From contig PMNE01000030.1 of NCBI GenBank assembly GCA_003162635.1, positions 144,889-189,555 of the forward strand: a stretch of DNA of 44,667 nucleotides, read 5' to 3'. Source of the DNA: Ignavibacteriota bacterium. Lineage in GTDB: Bacteria > Bacteroidota > Ignavibacteria > UBA10030 > UBA6906. The translations under genes were made by a program, and so were the position numbers. Shown piece by piece: positions 16,953 to 25,403 of the stretch (positions are counted from its first letter, which is position 1; each line of letters starts with the position of its first letter). The notes under the pieces were generated by a model that made no database searches, was not told where the DNA came from, and saw only the letters and a program-made list of their open reading frames with translations.

Positions 16953-19256
16953 ATGACGGTGGATATGATGCTGCGAGGGAGGCGTTTCTGGGCATTCCTC
17001 CTCCTGGCAGCCGGCACGGCGACAGCCGTCGCTGGGACCTGGAGGAATTACACGTCGATGAAGGACGTGAAGGGGATTGCGAGGGACGGACATACGTACT
17101 GGGCCGCAACCAGCGGTGGACTGTTCCGGTGGGACGAAGGAACGACCCGGTACCAAAGCCTGACGAACGCGGAAGGTCTCCGCAGCATCGACCTCACGGC
17201 CGTCGATATTGACCACAATGGTACTGTATGGACCGGCGCATCGACCGGTGTCCTCCACGCGTACTCTCCCTCCGAAGGCATCCTCCGTTCCATCCTCGAT
17301 ATCGCCAATTTCCAGGGGAAGACCGACAAGAACATCAACGCCATTGCAGCGATCGGCGATACTCTTGTTGTCAGTACAGACTTCGGTCTGAGTATGTACA
17401 ACCTCGCTCGCGGCGAATTCGGCGACACATTCACACGATTCGGCACCCTGGCGACAAATGTGAACGTCATTTGTCGTTCCGCGACAATCTCGACAGGCAG
17501 AATTTGGGTAGCCATCTCGGACGGTGCTTCCATCTCGCGGATCGCATCTGCAAGTCTCGCGAACCAAAATCTTCTTGCCCCCGATGCATGGACGCTGGAA
17601 GCTGTCGGCGGAACGACTGCCGTCCCGCTGGCTTTGGCAAGTTTCTCCGGGCGGGTGTATGCCGGAACGACGGCAGGGCTCTTCTCGTTTGACGGCGCCA
17701 CGTGGCAGCCGCTCCCCGCACTTGCAGGGAAATCCATTATTGCGCTAAAAGCCGGGTCGTCCACCCTCGTGCTCTGCACATCGGCCCGCGAAGTGTGGAC
17801 TGTCGACCAGGCAAACAACGCTCAGCAGCAAGGAACCGCCCTTCCTTTTGCGCCAACATCCATCACGACAGATTATAGCGGGAACGGAGTCGTCGGCGTC
17901 CTCGCAGGAGGGATCGTCACTCTGGAAGGACAGACGTGGACATCCCACTTTCCCAACGGACCGAATTCTTACCAATTTGTCAACGTCACCGTCGCACCCG
18001 ACGGGACCGTTTGGGGTGCTTCAGGAAAGGACGCGGGAAAAGGGATGTACCGCTTCAACGGGAAGGATTGGAAGTCGTTCACAACGCAAAACAGCCCCCT
18101 GCCGAACGATGAGGTCTACCGGGTCTCCGTTGGGTGCAGCGGCTCCATTTGGGGAAGCACGTACGGAGGCGGGTTCGTCGAGATTCTGCCGGGAACCGAC
18201 ACGATCGACGCTTCGCACGTCTATGGAACCAACGTCGGGATGGTCGGCGTGTCAAACAACATCAGTTATATCGCCGCAAGTTCAGTCGCGTGCGACGCCG
18301 CAGGGAATGTCGTGATGACGTGCATTTCTCCGGCAGACCGCCGCACACTTACCATCCGCGAGTCCAATGGAACCTGGCGAAGAATGCCGGTCATGACATC
18401 TTTCGGAGGGACCCCGGTCACCAGTCTCGCGGACGGGCCTGTCGATCGATGCTTTGCTGTCGACGCATCCGACAACCTTTGGGCGATCATCCGCGATCCT
18501 GCCTATAAGGGTGTCGTGTCCTTGCATAAGGGCGCGAACGGCGAGTTTGACAGTGTCGCAACGTCGTTCGTTACATCTGCCAACGGACTCCCGAGCAACA
18601 ATATCAACACCATTGTTGTGGACAGGGAAAACGACATCTGGGTCGGGACCGACCTCGGCATCGCCATCATCTCCGATCCTGACAACCCCACCCAATCGGG
18701 GGGGATCGCGGCGTACACCCCGCTGGATGGTTTGGTGATCAATTCGATTGCTGTTGATGCGCTCAATCAAAAGTGGGTGGGAACGAGTGAGGGAGTGATC
18801 CTCCTCTCCCCCGACGGGGTGCAGGAACTTGCGTCGTACACCGTGGAGAGCACAGACGGAAAGCTCATGGATAACAACGTCCTGAGCGTCGCAGTGGACG
18901 GAAGGACCGGAAACGTGTACTTCGGCACCGCATCGGGGCTTGCGAGTTTGACCACTTCGGCAGTCGAACCGAAGGAGGCATTCGGTACACTGACGTCCTA
19001 TCCCAGCCCGTATCGCGTGCCGAACACCATCCCCCTCACGATCGACGGACTCGTTGCCAATTCCAGCATCAAAATTCTCACGAGCAGCGGGTCGCTGGTG
19101 CGCGAAGTCAAGTCGCCCGGCGGCAGGGTGGGTTATTGGGACGGTCGCGACACACGCGGAAGTGTTGTCGCTTCAGGGATTTATATCGTTGTCGGGTTCA
19201 CCGATGACGGGAGCCAGACGGGAACGGGGAAGATTGCCGTCATACGAACGCAGTGA
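16953..19256 (+). CDS. PorZ-like two-propeller protein with C-terminal sorting-type domain
   Basis: The 767-residue exported protein starts with a signal peptide (RRFWAFLLLAAGTATAVAG). The rest consists of repeats of a two-component-propeller type: GIARDGHTYWAATSGGLFRW, DGTVWGASGKDAGKGMYRF, DIWVGTDLGIAIIS, QKWVGTSEGVILLSPDG. The opening WRNYTSMKDVKGIA and the STDFGLSMYNL segment resemble PorZ, the type IX secretion component on the cell surface. The last 90 residues (SYPSPYRVPNTIPLTIDG ... GIYIVVGFTDDG) form a FlgD/Ig-like domain like type IX sorting domains. The start may be 16953, 16965 or 16968. No other secretion-system gene is in the window, so it may instead be a cargo protein. Confidence 0.75.
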   Translation: MTVDMMLRGRRFWAFLLLAAGTATAVAGTWRNYTSMKDVKGIARDGHTYWAATSGGLFRWDEGTTRYQSLTNAEGLRSIDLTAVDIDHNGTVWTGASTGVLHAYSPSEGILRSILDIANFQGKTDKNINAIAAIGDTLVVSTDFGLSMYNLARGEFGDTFTRFGTLATNVNVICRSATISTGRIWVAISDGASISRIASASLANQNLLAPDAWTLEAVGGTTAVPLALASFSGRVYAGTTAGLFSFDGATWQPLPALAGKSIIALKAGSSTLVLCTSAREVWTVDQANNAQQQGTALPFAPTSITTDYSGNGVVGVLAGGIVTLEGQTWTSHFPNGPNSYQFVNVTVAPDGTVWGASGKDAGKGMYRFNGKDWKSFTTQNSPLPNDEVYRVSVGCSGSIWGSTYGGGFVEILPGTDTIDASHVYGTNVGMVGVSNNISYIAASSVACDAAGNVVMTCISPADRRTLTIRESNGTWRRMPVMTSFGGTPVTSLADGPVDRCFAVDASDNLWAIIRDPAYKGVVSLHKGANGEFDSVATSFVTSANGLPSNNINTIVVDRENDIWVGTDLGIAIISDPDNPTQSGGIAAYTPLDGLVINSIAVDALNQKWVGTSEGVILLSPDGVQELASYTVESTDGKLMDNNVLSVAVDGRTGNVYFGTASGLASLTTSAVEPKEAFGTLTSYPSPYRVPNTIPLTIDGLVANSSIKILTSSGSLVREVKSPGGRVGYWDGRDTRGSVVASGIYIVVGFTDDGSQTGTGKIAVIRTQ

Positions 19257-19322
19257 GGCCGACGTCCTCACACGTATCATCAAAGAACACGCGGGGTCAC
19301 TCAAAAAAGGAGGGCAGGGACA

Positions 19323-19595
19323 TTGGACAATAACGGCTACAAAGATGAGATCTTCACGAAACGAGTGAGAGCCGGCAAGCGGACGTACTTCTTCGATGTG
19401 AAGTCGACCAAGTCTGAGAAAGACTTCTACATCACGATCACGGAGAGCAAGCGGGTCGGTGAAGAGGAGTATGAAAAGCACAAGATCTTCCTGTACAAGG
19501 AGGATTTCGATAAGTTTCGCGAAGCATTGGAAGAAACCGTCGAGCACGTGCAGGCCGAGCTTCTCGAGCACGGTGAACCGGTAAAGCAGGAGTAA
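19323..19595 (+). CDS. PUR-family nucleic-acid-binding protein (DUF3276)
   Basis: The 90-residue protein (RVRAGKRTYFFDVKSTKSEKDFYITITESKR ... HKIFLYKEDFDKFREAL, shown in part) has the beta-sheet plus helix pattern of the bacterial PUR-alpha-like family, known for binding single-stranded DNA or RNA. The start is TTG at 19323: the best SD in the window, AAAGGAGGG at 19306-19314, lies 8 bases before it, and no ATG is suitably placed. It lies 66 bp after the PorZ-like gene and before a terminator. The target nucleic acid is unknown. Confidence 0.82.
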   Translation: MDNNGYKDEIFTKRVRAGKRTYFFDVKSTKSEKDFYITITESKRVGEEEYEKHKIFLYKEDFDKFREALEETVEHVQAELLEHGEPVKQE

Positions 19596-19599
19596 GAAA

Positions 19600-19640
19600 G
19601 GAAGCCGCCTGGCCAATGCCTGCGGCGGCTTTCCCCTCTT
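19600..19640 (+). terminator. Likely intrinsic terminator after the PUR gene
   Basis: AAGCCGCC (19602-19609) pairs with GGCGGCTT (19624-19631), with a 14-nt loop and a following pyrimidine-rich TTCCCCTCTTCC. The T-run is imperfect. It ends the transcript that includes the PorZ-like gene, and a new promoter follows. Confidence 0.55.
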
Positions 19641-19756
19641 CCACACGCAGTGCCCGGATGGCCCCGTTGCAAGGACGGGGCCAGTTTCTTCCGGTCCACT
19701 ATTCCCCCCCTCTCGAGATTCCCCGGAAGGCAATCTCTGTCCGGAGGAGGGGCAAT

Positions 19757-19785
19757 TTGACTCTCTCCAGACCGTTGCCTATATT
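19757..19785 (+). promoter_or_regulatory. Sigma-70-like promoter of the yceD-rpmF-fab-rnc operon
   Basis: TTGACT (19757-19762) and TATATT (19780-19785) are 17 bp apart, the same two hexamers as the Crp/Fnr gene promoter. Transcription would begin near 19792, with a leader of about 100 nt before the ATG at 19893. Confidence 0.75.
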
Positions 19786-19798
19786 AAATGGCTTTTGC

Positions 19799-19871
19799 CA
19801 ATCCGCCAGCGCGGGTTGAATATTGCGTTTTTTGGCTGATTTTCTTGAAAGGGGGAACTCGGCCCCCTTTC
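19799..19871 (+). promoter_or_regulatory. Structured mRNA leader of the yceD-rpmF-fab operon
   Basis: Three elements follow the promoter. An 8-bp hairpin (19799-19806 with 19811-19818, one G-T pair) comes first, then a T6 run at 19828-19833, and then a perfect 9-bp hairpin GAAAGGGGG/CCCCCTTTC (19847-19855 with 19863-19871, loop AACTCGG). The second hairpin ends 21 nt before the yceD start. This could be an attenuator or a ribosomal-protein or ligand-controlled element; no known riboswitch was recognised. Confidence 0.5.
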
Positions 19872-19892
19872 GGATGACCAGGGGGATGTTCC

Positions 19893-20408
19893 ATGAAAAT
19901 ACAGGTTGGGGGGCTTTCCGAAGGCCTGCACACGTACGCCTTCGCGCCGACCCCCACCGAGCTGGGATTGCCGCGGGAATTTGAGGGAATTGTCGAGGTG
20001 GGCGCAACCCTTGAAAAGACAGGGAAGGATCTCTTCCTCAGAGTCAAAGCTGCGGCACAGGGGGTGTGGGAATGCGACCGGTGCATCACCGAGTTTCGAT
20101 GCCCTCTCTCGGCTCACTACGTGATGTATTATGTGTGGGAAGAAGAAGCGGCAGCACAGTTTGATCCATCTGAAGTGCAGCTGATACCGGCAGGCGTAAG
20201 CGCCATTGATATCACGGAAGACCTTCGCCAGACCTTGCAGTTGGCAGTGCCGCTGAAGCGTCTCTGCCGTGAAAGCTGTAAGGGACTTTGCCCTCAATGC
20301 GGAAAGAACTTGAACGACGGACCGTGCGGGTGTACGCCGTTGGCACCCGACGGGCGGTGGGACAAGCTCAGAGAATTGATGACTGACACAAAGCACGATG
20401 CACGATAG
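19893..20408 (+). CDS. YceD family protein (DUF177), 23S rRNA accumulation type
   Basis: The 171-residue protein has the DUF177 pattern: a beta-rich N-terminal half, the cysteine pair CDRC, DITEDLRQTLQLAVPLK, and a Cys-rich C-terminal stretch KGLCPQCGKNLND followed by CGC that could bind zinc. Family members act in ribosome assembly and accumulation of 23S rRNA in E. coli and plants. The ATG at 19893 follows a GGGGGAT SD. It sits directly before rpmF, the usual arrangement, and behind the structured leader. Confidence 0.9.
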   Translation: MKIQVGGLSEGLHTYAFAPTPTELGLPREFEGIVEVGATLEKTGKDLFLRVKAAAQGVWECDRCITEFRCPLSAHYVMYYVWEEEAAAQFDPSEVQLIPAGVSAIDITEDLRQTLQLAVPLKRLCRESCKGLCPQCGKNLNDGPCGCTPLAPDGRWDKLRELMTDTKHDAR

Positions 20409-20417
20409 GAGCACGCG

Positions 20418-20600
20418 ATGCCAAATCCGAAGCGACGACATTCAAAGACCCGCGGACGGAAACGCCGCACACATTACAAAGCGACAGCGGCAGCCGTTGC
20501 GGAGTGCCCAAATTGTCACACACAGAAACTTCCTCATCGCGCCTGCCCAAATTGCGGGTACTATAATGGCCGCTCCATTGTCGTACCCAAGTCATCCTGA
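20418..20600 (+). CDS. rpmF: 50S ribosomal protein L32
   Basis: The 60-residue protein begins MPNPKRRHSKTRGRKRRTH, the very basic L32 start, and keeps four cysteines in CPNCH and CPNCG, the zinc-binding form. A GGAG SD precedes the ATG. It sits 9 bp after yceD and before plsX, the conserved yceD-rpmF-plsX order. Confidence 0.97.
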   Translation: MPNPKRRHSKTRGRKRRTHYKATAAAVAECPNCHTQKLPHRACPNCGYYNGRSIVVPKSS

Positions 20601-20682
20601 CAGAAGCTGAGACGTTCAACGCCGGAAGTCCTGCGCTGCCCACGACGGACAGCGGCTCGTTCTTCCCGCGAAGACGATCCTA

Positions 20683-21744
20683 TTGCCCACTCCCTTGATT
20701 CCCCACGAAGGATACATAACCATCGCGGTTGACGCAATGGGGGGAGATTATGCCCCCGCGGTTGTTGTGGAAGGTGCCCTTTCGGCACTCGCGACACCCG
20801 GTCATCACATTGCTGCGATACTGGTGGGGCGACAGGAACAGATCGAACGCGAGCTCGCCCGGTTTCCAGCGGAGGCCGCACGCCTTCGGAATGTTGGACG
20901 ACTGAACGTTGTCCATGCGCCGGACGTCATCGAAATGCACGACCTGCCGAACGCGGCACTGAAGACGAAACGGAAATCGTCCATCAGCATCGGCCTGGAG
21001 ATCCACAAAGAGGGAAAGGCGCAAGGGTTTGTCAGCGCGGGCAATACTGGCGCCGTTCTCTCTGCTTCCACACTCATTCTTGGCCGGCTCAAGGGAGTCG
21101 CACGCCCTACCATCGGCGCGCTCATCCCCACAGCAGATTCCCCCTGCTTGCTGATCGATTCCGGCACGAATGTCGACTGTCAACCGAGGCACCTGTACGA
21201 GTTTGGCGTCATGGGTTCGCTGTACGTTTCGACGATGCTCGGGAAATCCCGGCCAAAGGTGGCACTGTTGAGCATCGGCGAGGAGGAGACCAAGGGAAAC
21301 GAAGCCAGCATTCATGCCTACGCACTCTTGAAGAAGAGCGAACTCAATTTCGTGGGAAACGTCGAGGGGCGTGATGTTCTGAGAGGAGAAGTTGATGTCG
21401 TCGTCTGTGACGGGTTTGTCGGAAACATCCTGCTGAAATTCGGCGAAAGCGTTCCCTCCTTCCTCAAGGCGAAGTTTCTCCGGTACGCGAAGACGGGCCT
21501 CCTGGCAAAGTTGTCCGTTCTCGTTGCCCGGAGCGGAATGCGATCCGTCTTGAAAGATATGGACTACCAGGAGCAAGGCGGAGTGCCGCTTCTTGGCGTC
21601 AACGGCGTGTCCATCATCGGACACGGCGGTTCCACACCCAAAGCGATCAAGAATATGATCCTGCGGGCCGAAGAAATGGTTCAGCAACGCGTGCATCACA
21701 AGATTCAGGAAATTCTCCAGGCGCAATCACACGGAGTGGCATGA
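20683..21744 (+). CDS. plsX: Acyl-ACP:phosphate acyltransferase PlsX
   Basis: It forms acyl-phosphate from acyl-ACP for phospholipid synthesis at the membrane. The 353-residue protein has IAVDAMGGDYAP near the start, SAGNTGAVLSAS, DSGTNVDCQP, LLSIGEEETKGN, DGFVGN and the C-terminal LLGVNGVSIIGHGGS. No ATG precedes the conserved VDAMGGD, so the start is a TTG at 20683 (or 20695), with a weak SD. The stop overlaps fabH as ATGA. Confidence 0.94.
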   Translation: MPTPLIPHEGYITIAVDAMGGDYAPAVVVEGALSALATPGHHIAAILVGRQEQIERELARFPAEAARLRNVGRLNVVHAPDVIEMHDLPNAALKTKRKSSISIGLEIHKEGKAQGFVSAGNTGAVLSASTLILGRLKGVARPTIGALIPTADSPCLLIDSGTNVDCQPRHLYEFGVMGSLYVSTMLGKSRPKVALLSIGEEETKGNEASIHAYALLKKSELNFVGNVEGRDVLRGEVDVVVCDGFVGNILLKFGESVPSFLKAKFLRYAKTGLLAKLSVLVARSGMRSVLKDMDYQEQGGVPLLGVNGVSIIGHGGSTPKAIKNMILRAEEMVQQRVHHKIQEILQAQSHGVA

Positions 21745-22745
21745 GCAAGCGACGCGCAACGATCACTGCGGTGGGACATTGGGTTCCGGAGCGGAAGCTG
21801 ACAAACGCCGACCTTGAAAAGATGGTGGACACGACGGATGAATGGATCCGGACCCGGACCGGTATCCTGGAACGAAGGATACTCGACAACGGCGCGACAT
21901 CGGACCTTGCAGTCGGCGCACTCCGGGTGATGCTGGAACGGCGCGGCATAGGCGCCATGGACCTTGATTTGATCATTGTGGCAACGATTTCGCCGGACAT
22001 GTTCTTTCCATCGACCGCCTGCCTTGTCCAGGAGAAGATTGGTGCGAAGAACGCGTGGGGATTCGATCTCTCTGCGGCCTGCTCCGGATTTCCCTTCGCA
22101 TTGGTCACGGGGATGCAATTTATCGAGAACGGCACCTGCAAGAAGGTGGCAGTTGTGGGGGCGGACAAGATGAGCAGCATTACCGACTATTCCGACCGGA
22201 ACAACTGCATTCTCTTCGGCGATGCCGGCGGTGCTGTTCTCCTGGAGCCTGCGGCCAATGACGGCGAGGGCATTCTGGATCACATCCTTCGATGTGATGG
22301 AGCGGGAGAAAGATACCTCCATATGCGCGGCGGCGGAAGCCTCAATCCCCCGACGCATGAAACGGTCGACAAGAAGATGCACTACATTTTTCAGGACGGG
22401 AAATCGGTCTTTAAGGTTGCCGTGGTGAAAATGGCGGATATTTCCGCGGAGATCATGGAGCGCAACGGTCTGACCGGGAAGGATGTCGACTGGCTTGTGC
22501 CGCACCAGGCGAACCTTCGCATCATCGACGCCACGGCGAAGCGAATGGGTCTCGACCCCTCCAAGGTGATGATCAACATTGAGAAGTACGGAAACACCAC
22601 GGCAGCGACGATCCCCCTTTGTCTTTCCGAGTGGTGGGAGACGGGCAAGCTCCGGAAAGGTCATACCATCGTGATGGCGAGTTTCGGCGCGGGTTACACG
22701 TGGGGGGCAGTCCTCATGAAATGGACCGCAGAGAACGGGCGATAG
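21741..22745 (+). CDS. fabH: 3-oxoacyl-ACP synthase III
   Basis: It starts fatty-acid synthesis by condensing acetyl-CoA (or another primer) with malonyl-ACP. The 334-residue thiolase-fold protein shows the triad: C114 in SAACSGF, H255 in VPHQANLRI and N285 in KYGNTTAA. The primer preference (straight or branched) cannot be read. It overlaps plsX by 4 nt and is followed 2 bp later by fabD. Confidence 0.96.
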   Translation: MSKRRATITAVGHWVPERKLTNADLEKMVDTTDEWIRTRTGILERRILDNGATSDLAVGALRVMLERRGIGAMDLDLIIVATISPDMFFPSTACLVQEKIGAKNAWGFDLSAACSGFPFALVTGMQFIENGTCKKVAVVGADKMSSITDYSDRNNCILFGDAGGAVLLEPAANDGEGILDHILRCDGAGERYLHMRGGGSLNPPTHETVDKKMHYIFQDGKSVFKVAVVKMADISAEIMERNGLTGKDVDWLVPHQANLRIIDATAKRMGLDPSKVMINIEKYGNTTAATIPLCLSEWWETGKLRKGHTIVMASFGAGYTWGAVLMKWTAENGR

Positions 22746-22747
22746 GC

Positions 22748-23674
22748 ATGGCCACGCGCGCTTTCGTTTTTCCGGGACAGGGATCCCAGTATGTCGGCAT
22801 GGCGCAGGATATCTATGAGGCCGACAGCAGCGCACGGGCAATGATGGAGCGTGCCGACCAGATTCTTGGCATACCGTTGACCTCGATCTGCTTTCGCGGC
22901 CCGGAAAACGAGCTCCGGCAGACAGGGAACACGCAGCCGGCGATATTCCTCCATAGTATGGTATTGTTCGCGCAGATCAAGAAACGTCACCCGTCCGACG
23001 GAACACTGCCTGCCATGGTGGCCGGACACTCGCTTGGCGAATATTCGGCACTCGTCGCCGCAGGCGCTTTGTCGTTCGAAGACGGGTTGCGCCTCGTAAG
23101 GATCCGGGGCGAGCTCATGCAGCAAGCCGGGGAGAAATGCCACGGGACGATGGCCGCGGTAGTCGGTCTTTCCTCCGAAGCGATCGAGGAAGTGTGCGCT
23201 GAAGCGTCGGCCGCAGGCATCGTCCAGCCCGCCAACTTCAATTCGCCGGGTCAGATTGTCATCTCCGGATCGGTGGAAGGGGTTCGCAAGGGGATGGATC
23301 TTGCAAAGGCCCGCGGTGCGAAATTGGTAAAGGAGCTGGTTGTCAGCGGGGCCTTTCATTCACCTTTGATGGAAGGGGCCCGGGAAGGGCTGAAGAAGGC
23401 GCTCGACCTTGCAACGATACGCGATGCGGAGATACCCGTGTATGCCAATGTCACCGCGGAACCGGTCACGCATGCAGCCGAGATCCGCGATCTGTTGTAC
23501 CGCCAGTTGACGCACCCTGTCCGCTGGGAACAGTCGGTACGTGCCATGGCGCGCGACGGCGCGCAGGCATTCCTTGAGGTGGGACCGGGCAAGGTTCTCC
23601 AAGGACTGATTGGGCGGACTCTTCCGGGGACGGCAACATCAGGAGCGAGCGCATGGAACGATGTCTTGCAGTGA
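22748..23674 (+). CDS. fabD: Malonyl-CoA:ACP transacylase
   Basis: It loads malonyl groups onto ACP for chain extension. The 308-residue protein begins [14 protein letters not shown] and has [12 protein letters not shown] with nucleophile S95, and [10 protein letters not shown] with the catalytic His. The ATG at 22748 lies 2 bp after fabH; the open frame extends back to 22619 within fabH, but the family start is at 22748. Confidence 0.96.
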   Translation: MATRAFVFPGQGSQYVGMAQDIYEADSSARAMMERADQILGIPLTSICFRGPENELRQTGNTQPAIFLHSMVLFAQIKKRHPSDGTLPAMVAGHSLGEYSALVAAGALSFEDGLRLVRIRGELMQQAGEKCHGTMAAVVGLSSEAIEEVCAEASAAGIVQPANFNSPGQIVISGSVEGVRKGMDLAKARGAKLVKELVVSGAFHSPLMEGAREGLKKALDLATIRDAEIPVYANVTAEPVTHAAEIRDLLYRQLTHPVRWEQSVRAMARDGAQAFLEVGPGKVLQGLIGRTLPGTATSGASAWNDVLQ

Positions 23675-23684
23675 GGAGGGGACG

Positions 23685-24284
23685 ATGATTGCGCCGGACA
23701 AATCGCTGAGAATTCACCAGTACACATTCTCCGGAGAGCTCTTCTCGAAGGGATTCCCGGAGGGGGGCGGACCGTGTCGGTGTTCCTCCGCTTGTTGTGA
23801 AGGAGGCGTGTACGTGGATCTCCATGAACGCGACGTCATCATGGCGCATCAAGGGATCATTGCGCGGGAGATGGACGAGACGCAGAACAACGATCCTTCG
23901 TCCTGGTTCGAAGAACAGGTGGAGGACGACCCCGATTTCGCCTCCGGCCAACGTGTGGGAACGCAGGTCATCAACGACAAGTGCGCGTTCCTCGACAAAG
24001 AGGGACGCTGCGCTATCCAGCTGGCGGCGATAAACGCAGGCATGCACCGGTGGGCATTGAAGCCCTTGTTCTGCGTCCTCTACCCCATTGAGATCTCGAA
24101 TGGGACGGTGGGGTTCGATGACATGCTCCAGGAAGAGCACTCCTGTTGCACGATCGGCTCGACGTTCATCACCCCGTTGTTCGCCGGATGCAAGGAAGAA
24201 CTGGTGCATCTCGTCGGTGAGGATGGCTTCGCGATCATGGAAGCCCACTATGAGACTCTTCACGAATCGGAAAAGCAGCGATGA
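23685..24284 (+). CDS. DUF3109 family cysteine-rich protein in the fab operon
   Basis: The 199-residue protein matches DUF3109, a family common in the FCB group with no established function. It is cysteine-rich: the cluster GPCRCSSACCEGG near residue 27, then NDKCAF, GRCAIQ, LFCVLYP, EEHSCC and AGCKEE, consistent with a metal or iron-sulfur site. The ATG at 23685 has a strong GAGGAGGGG SD; the open frame extends upstream into fabD. It sits between fabD and fabG and overlaps fabG as ATGA, so it is translated together with the fatty-acid enzymes. Confidence 0.8.
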   Translation: MIAPDKSLRIHQYTFSGELFSKGFPEGGGPCRCSSACCEGGVYVDLHERDVIMAHQGIIAREMDETQNNDPSSWFEEQVEDDPDFASGQRVGTQVINDKCAFLDKEGRCAIQLAAINAGMHRWALKPLFCVLYPIEISNGTVGFDDMLQEEHSCCTIGSTFITPLFAGCKEELVHLVGEDGFAIMEAHYETLHESEKQR

Positions 24285-25027
24285 CTTACCTGCAGGACAA
24301 GGTGGCGCTTGTCACCGGCGGGACCAGAGGCATTGGTCGGGCGATTGTCGAACGGCTTGCAGCCGACGGCGCAACGGTTGCTTTCACGTACAAGAACTCC
24401 GTTGCCATCGCGGATGAACTTGTGGCATCGATGCGCGCAGCGGGCCGGAAGGTTTCCGCTCACCAATCGGATGCTTCTTCCGGAGCCGACGCAGCGGCGG
24501 TCGTCGCCACAGTCCTCGCACAGCACGGCCGGATCGACATTCTCGTGAACAACGCCGGTGTCACCAAGGATGGACTGCTCCTCCGCATGAGCGAGCAGGA
24601 TTGGGACGATGTTCTGACGACAAATCTGAAAAGCGCATTTCATCTGACGAAGGCGGCGTACCGGAGCATGATGGGACAACGGGCGGGAAAGATTATCTAC
24701 ATTACCTCGGTCGTCGGCATCACCGGGAACGCGGGCCAGGCGAACTACGCCGCGTCCAAGGCCGGCCTCATCGGCTTTGCGAAGTCTATTGCAAAAGAAC
24801 TTGCTTCTCGCAATATTCAGGTGAATGCGGTTGCGCCGGGATTTGTCGATACCGACATGACCGGCGCATTGTCGCCCGACCAGAAGAAAGCGATGGCAGA
24901 GTTCATCCCGATGAAGCGCACGGCGCGACCCGAAGAGATCGCATCGGTGGTGGCGTTCCTTGCTTCCGACGCCGCGTCATACATGACGGGTCAGGTTGTT
25001 TGCGTCGACGGGGGCATGACCATGTGA
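24281..25027 (+). CDS. fabG: 3-oxoacyl-ACP reductase
   Basis: It carries out the NADPH-dependent ketone reduction of each elongation cycle. The 248-residue short-chain dehydrogenase shows the cofactor loop TGGTRGIG at about residue 13, NNAG, the catalytic Ser in ITSVVG, Y156 and K160 in YAASKAG, and a C-terminal GQVVCVDGGM. It overlaps the DUF3109 gene by 4 nt and is followed 62 bp later by acpP. Confidence 0.95.
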   Translation: MTYLQDKVALVTGGTRGIGRAIVERLAADGATVAFTYKNSVAIADELVASMRAAGRKVSAHQSDASSGADAAAVVATVLAQHGRIDILVNNAGVTKDGLLLRMSEQDWDDVLTTNLKSAFHLTKAAYRSMMGQRAGKIIYITSVVGITGNAGQANYAASKAGLIGFAKSIAKELASRNIQVNAVAPGFVDTDMTGALSPDQKKAMAEFIPMKRTARPEEIASVVAFLASDAASYMTGQVVCVDGGMTM

Positions 25028-25089
25028 GTCGTTTACAGCATCGTTGAACAAGAGTTTTCATTCCATCACTTATCAAGGAGGTCAGCGTC

Positions 25090-25326
25090 ATGGCGGACAT
25101 TGAAGGAAAAGTGAAAGAGATCATCATCAATAAGCTGGGGGTCGACGAAGGACAGGTGACGACGGAAGCATCTTTTACCAACGACCTTGGCGCCGACTCG
25201 CTGGACACCGTTGAACTGGTCATGGAGTTTGAGAAGGCGTTCAATCTCCAGATCCCGGACGAGGACGCGGAGAAGATTGCCACCGTGGGTGACGCAGTCA
25301 AATACATAACGTCCAAAACTGCCTGA
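25090..25326 (+). CDS. acpP: Acyl carrier protein
   Basis: The 78-residue acidic protein carries the phosphopantetheine site in [12 protein letters not shown], with S37 as the modified serine, and the typical [16 protein letters not shown] end. A GGAGG SD lies before the ATG. A separate GC-rich hairpin follows and may set its high expression relative to fabF. Confidence 0.98.
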   Translation: MADIEGKVKEIIINKLGVDEGQVTTEASFTNDLGADSLDTVELVMEFEKAFNLQIPDEDAEKIATVGDAVKYITSKTA

Positions 25327-25343
25327 TGACAGGCACGGTTTTC

Positions 25344-25377
25344 CCCGCCCCCCGCACTGCTTTCCCTGGGGGGCGGG
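25344..25377 (+). repeat. Perfect 10-bp GC hairpin between acpP and fabF
   Basis: CCCGCCCCCC (25344-25353) pairs with GGGGGGCGGG (25368-25377), with a 14-nt loop and no T-run after it. It starts 18 bp after the acpP stop. It is likely a stability or processing element protecting acpP mRNA, or a partial terminator. Confidence 0.7.
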
Positions 25378-25403
25378 CGGAGAAGCAAGGAGAGATCGCA
25401 GGC

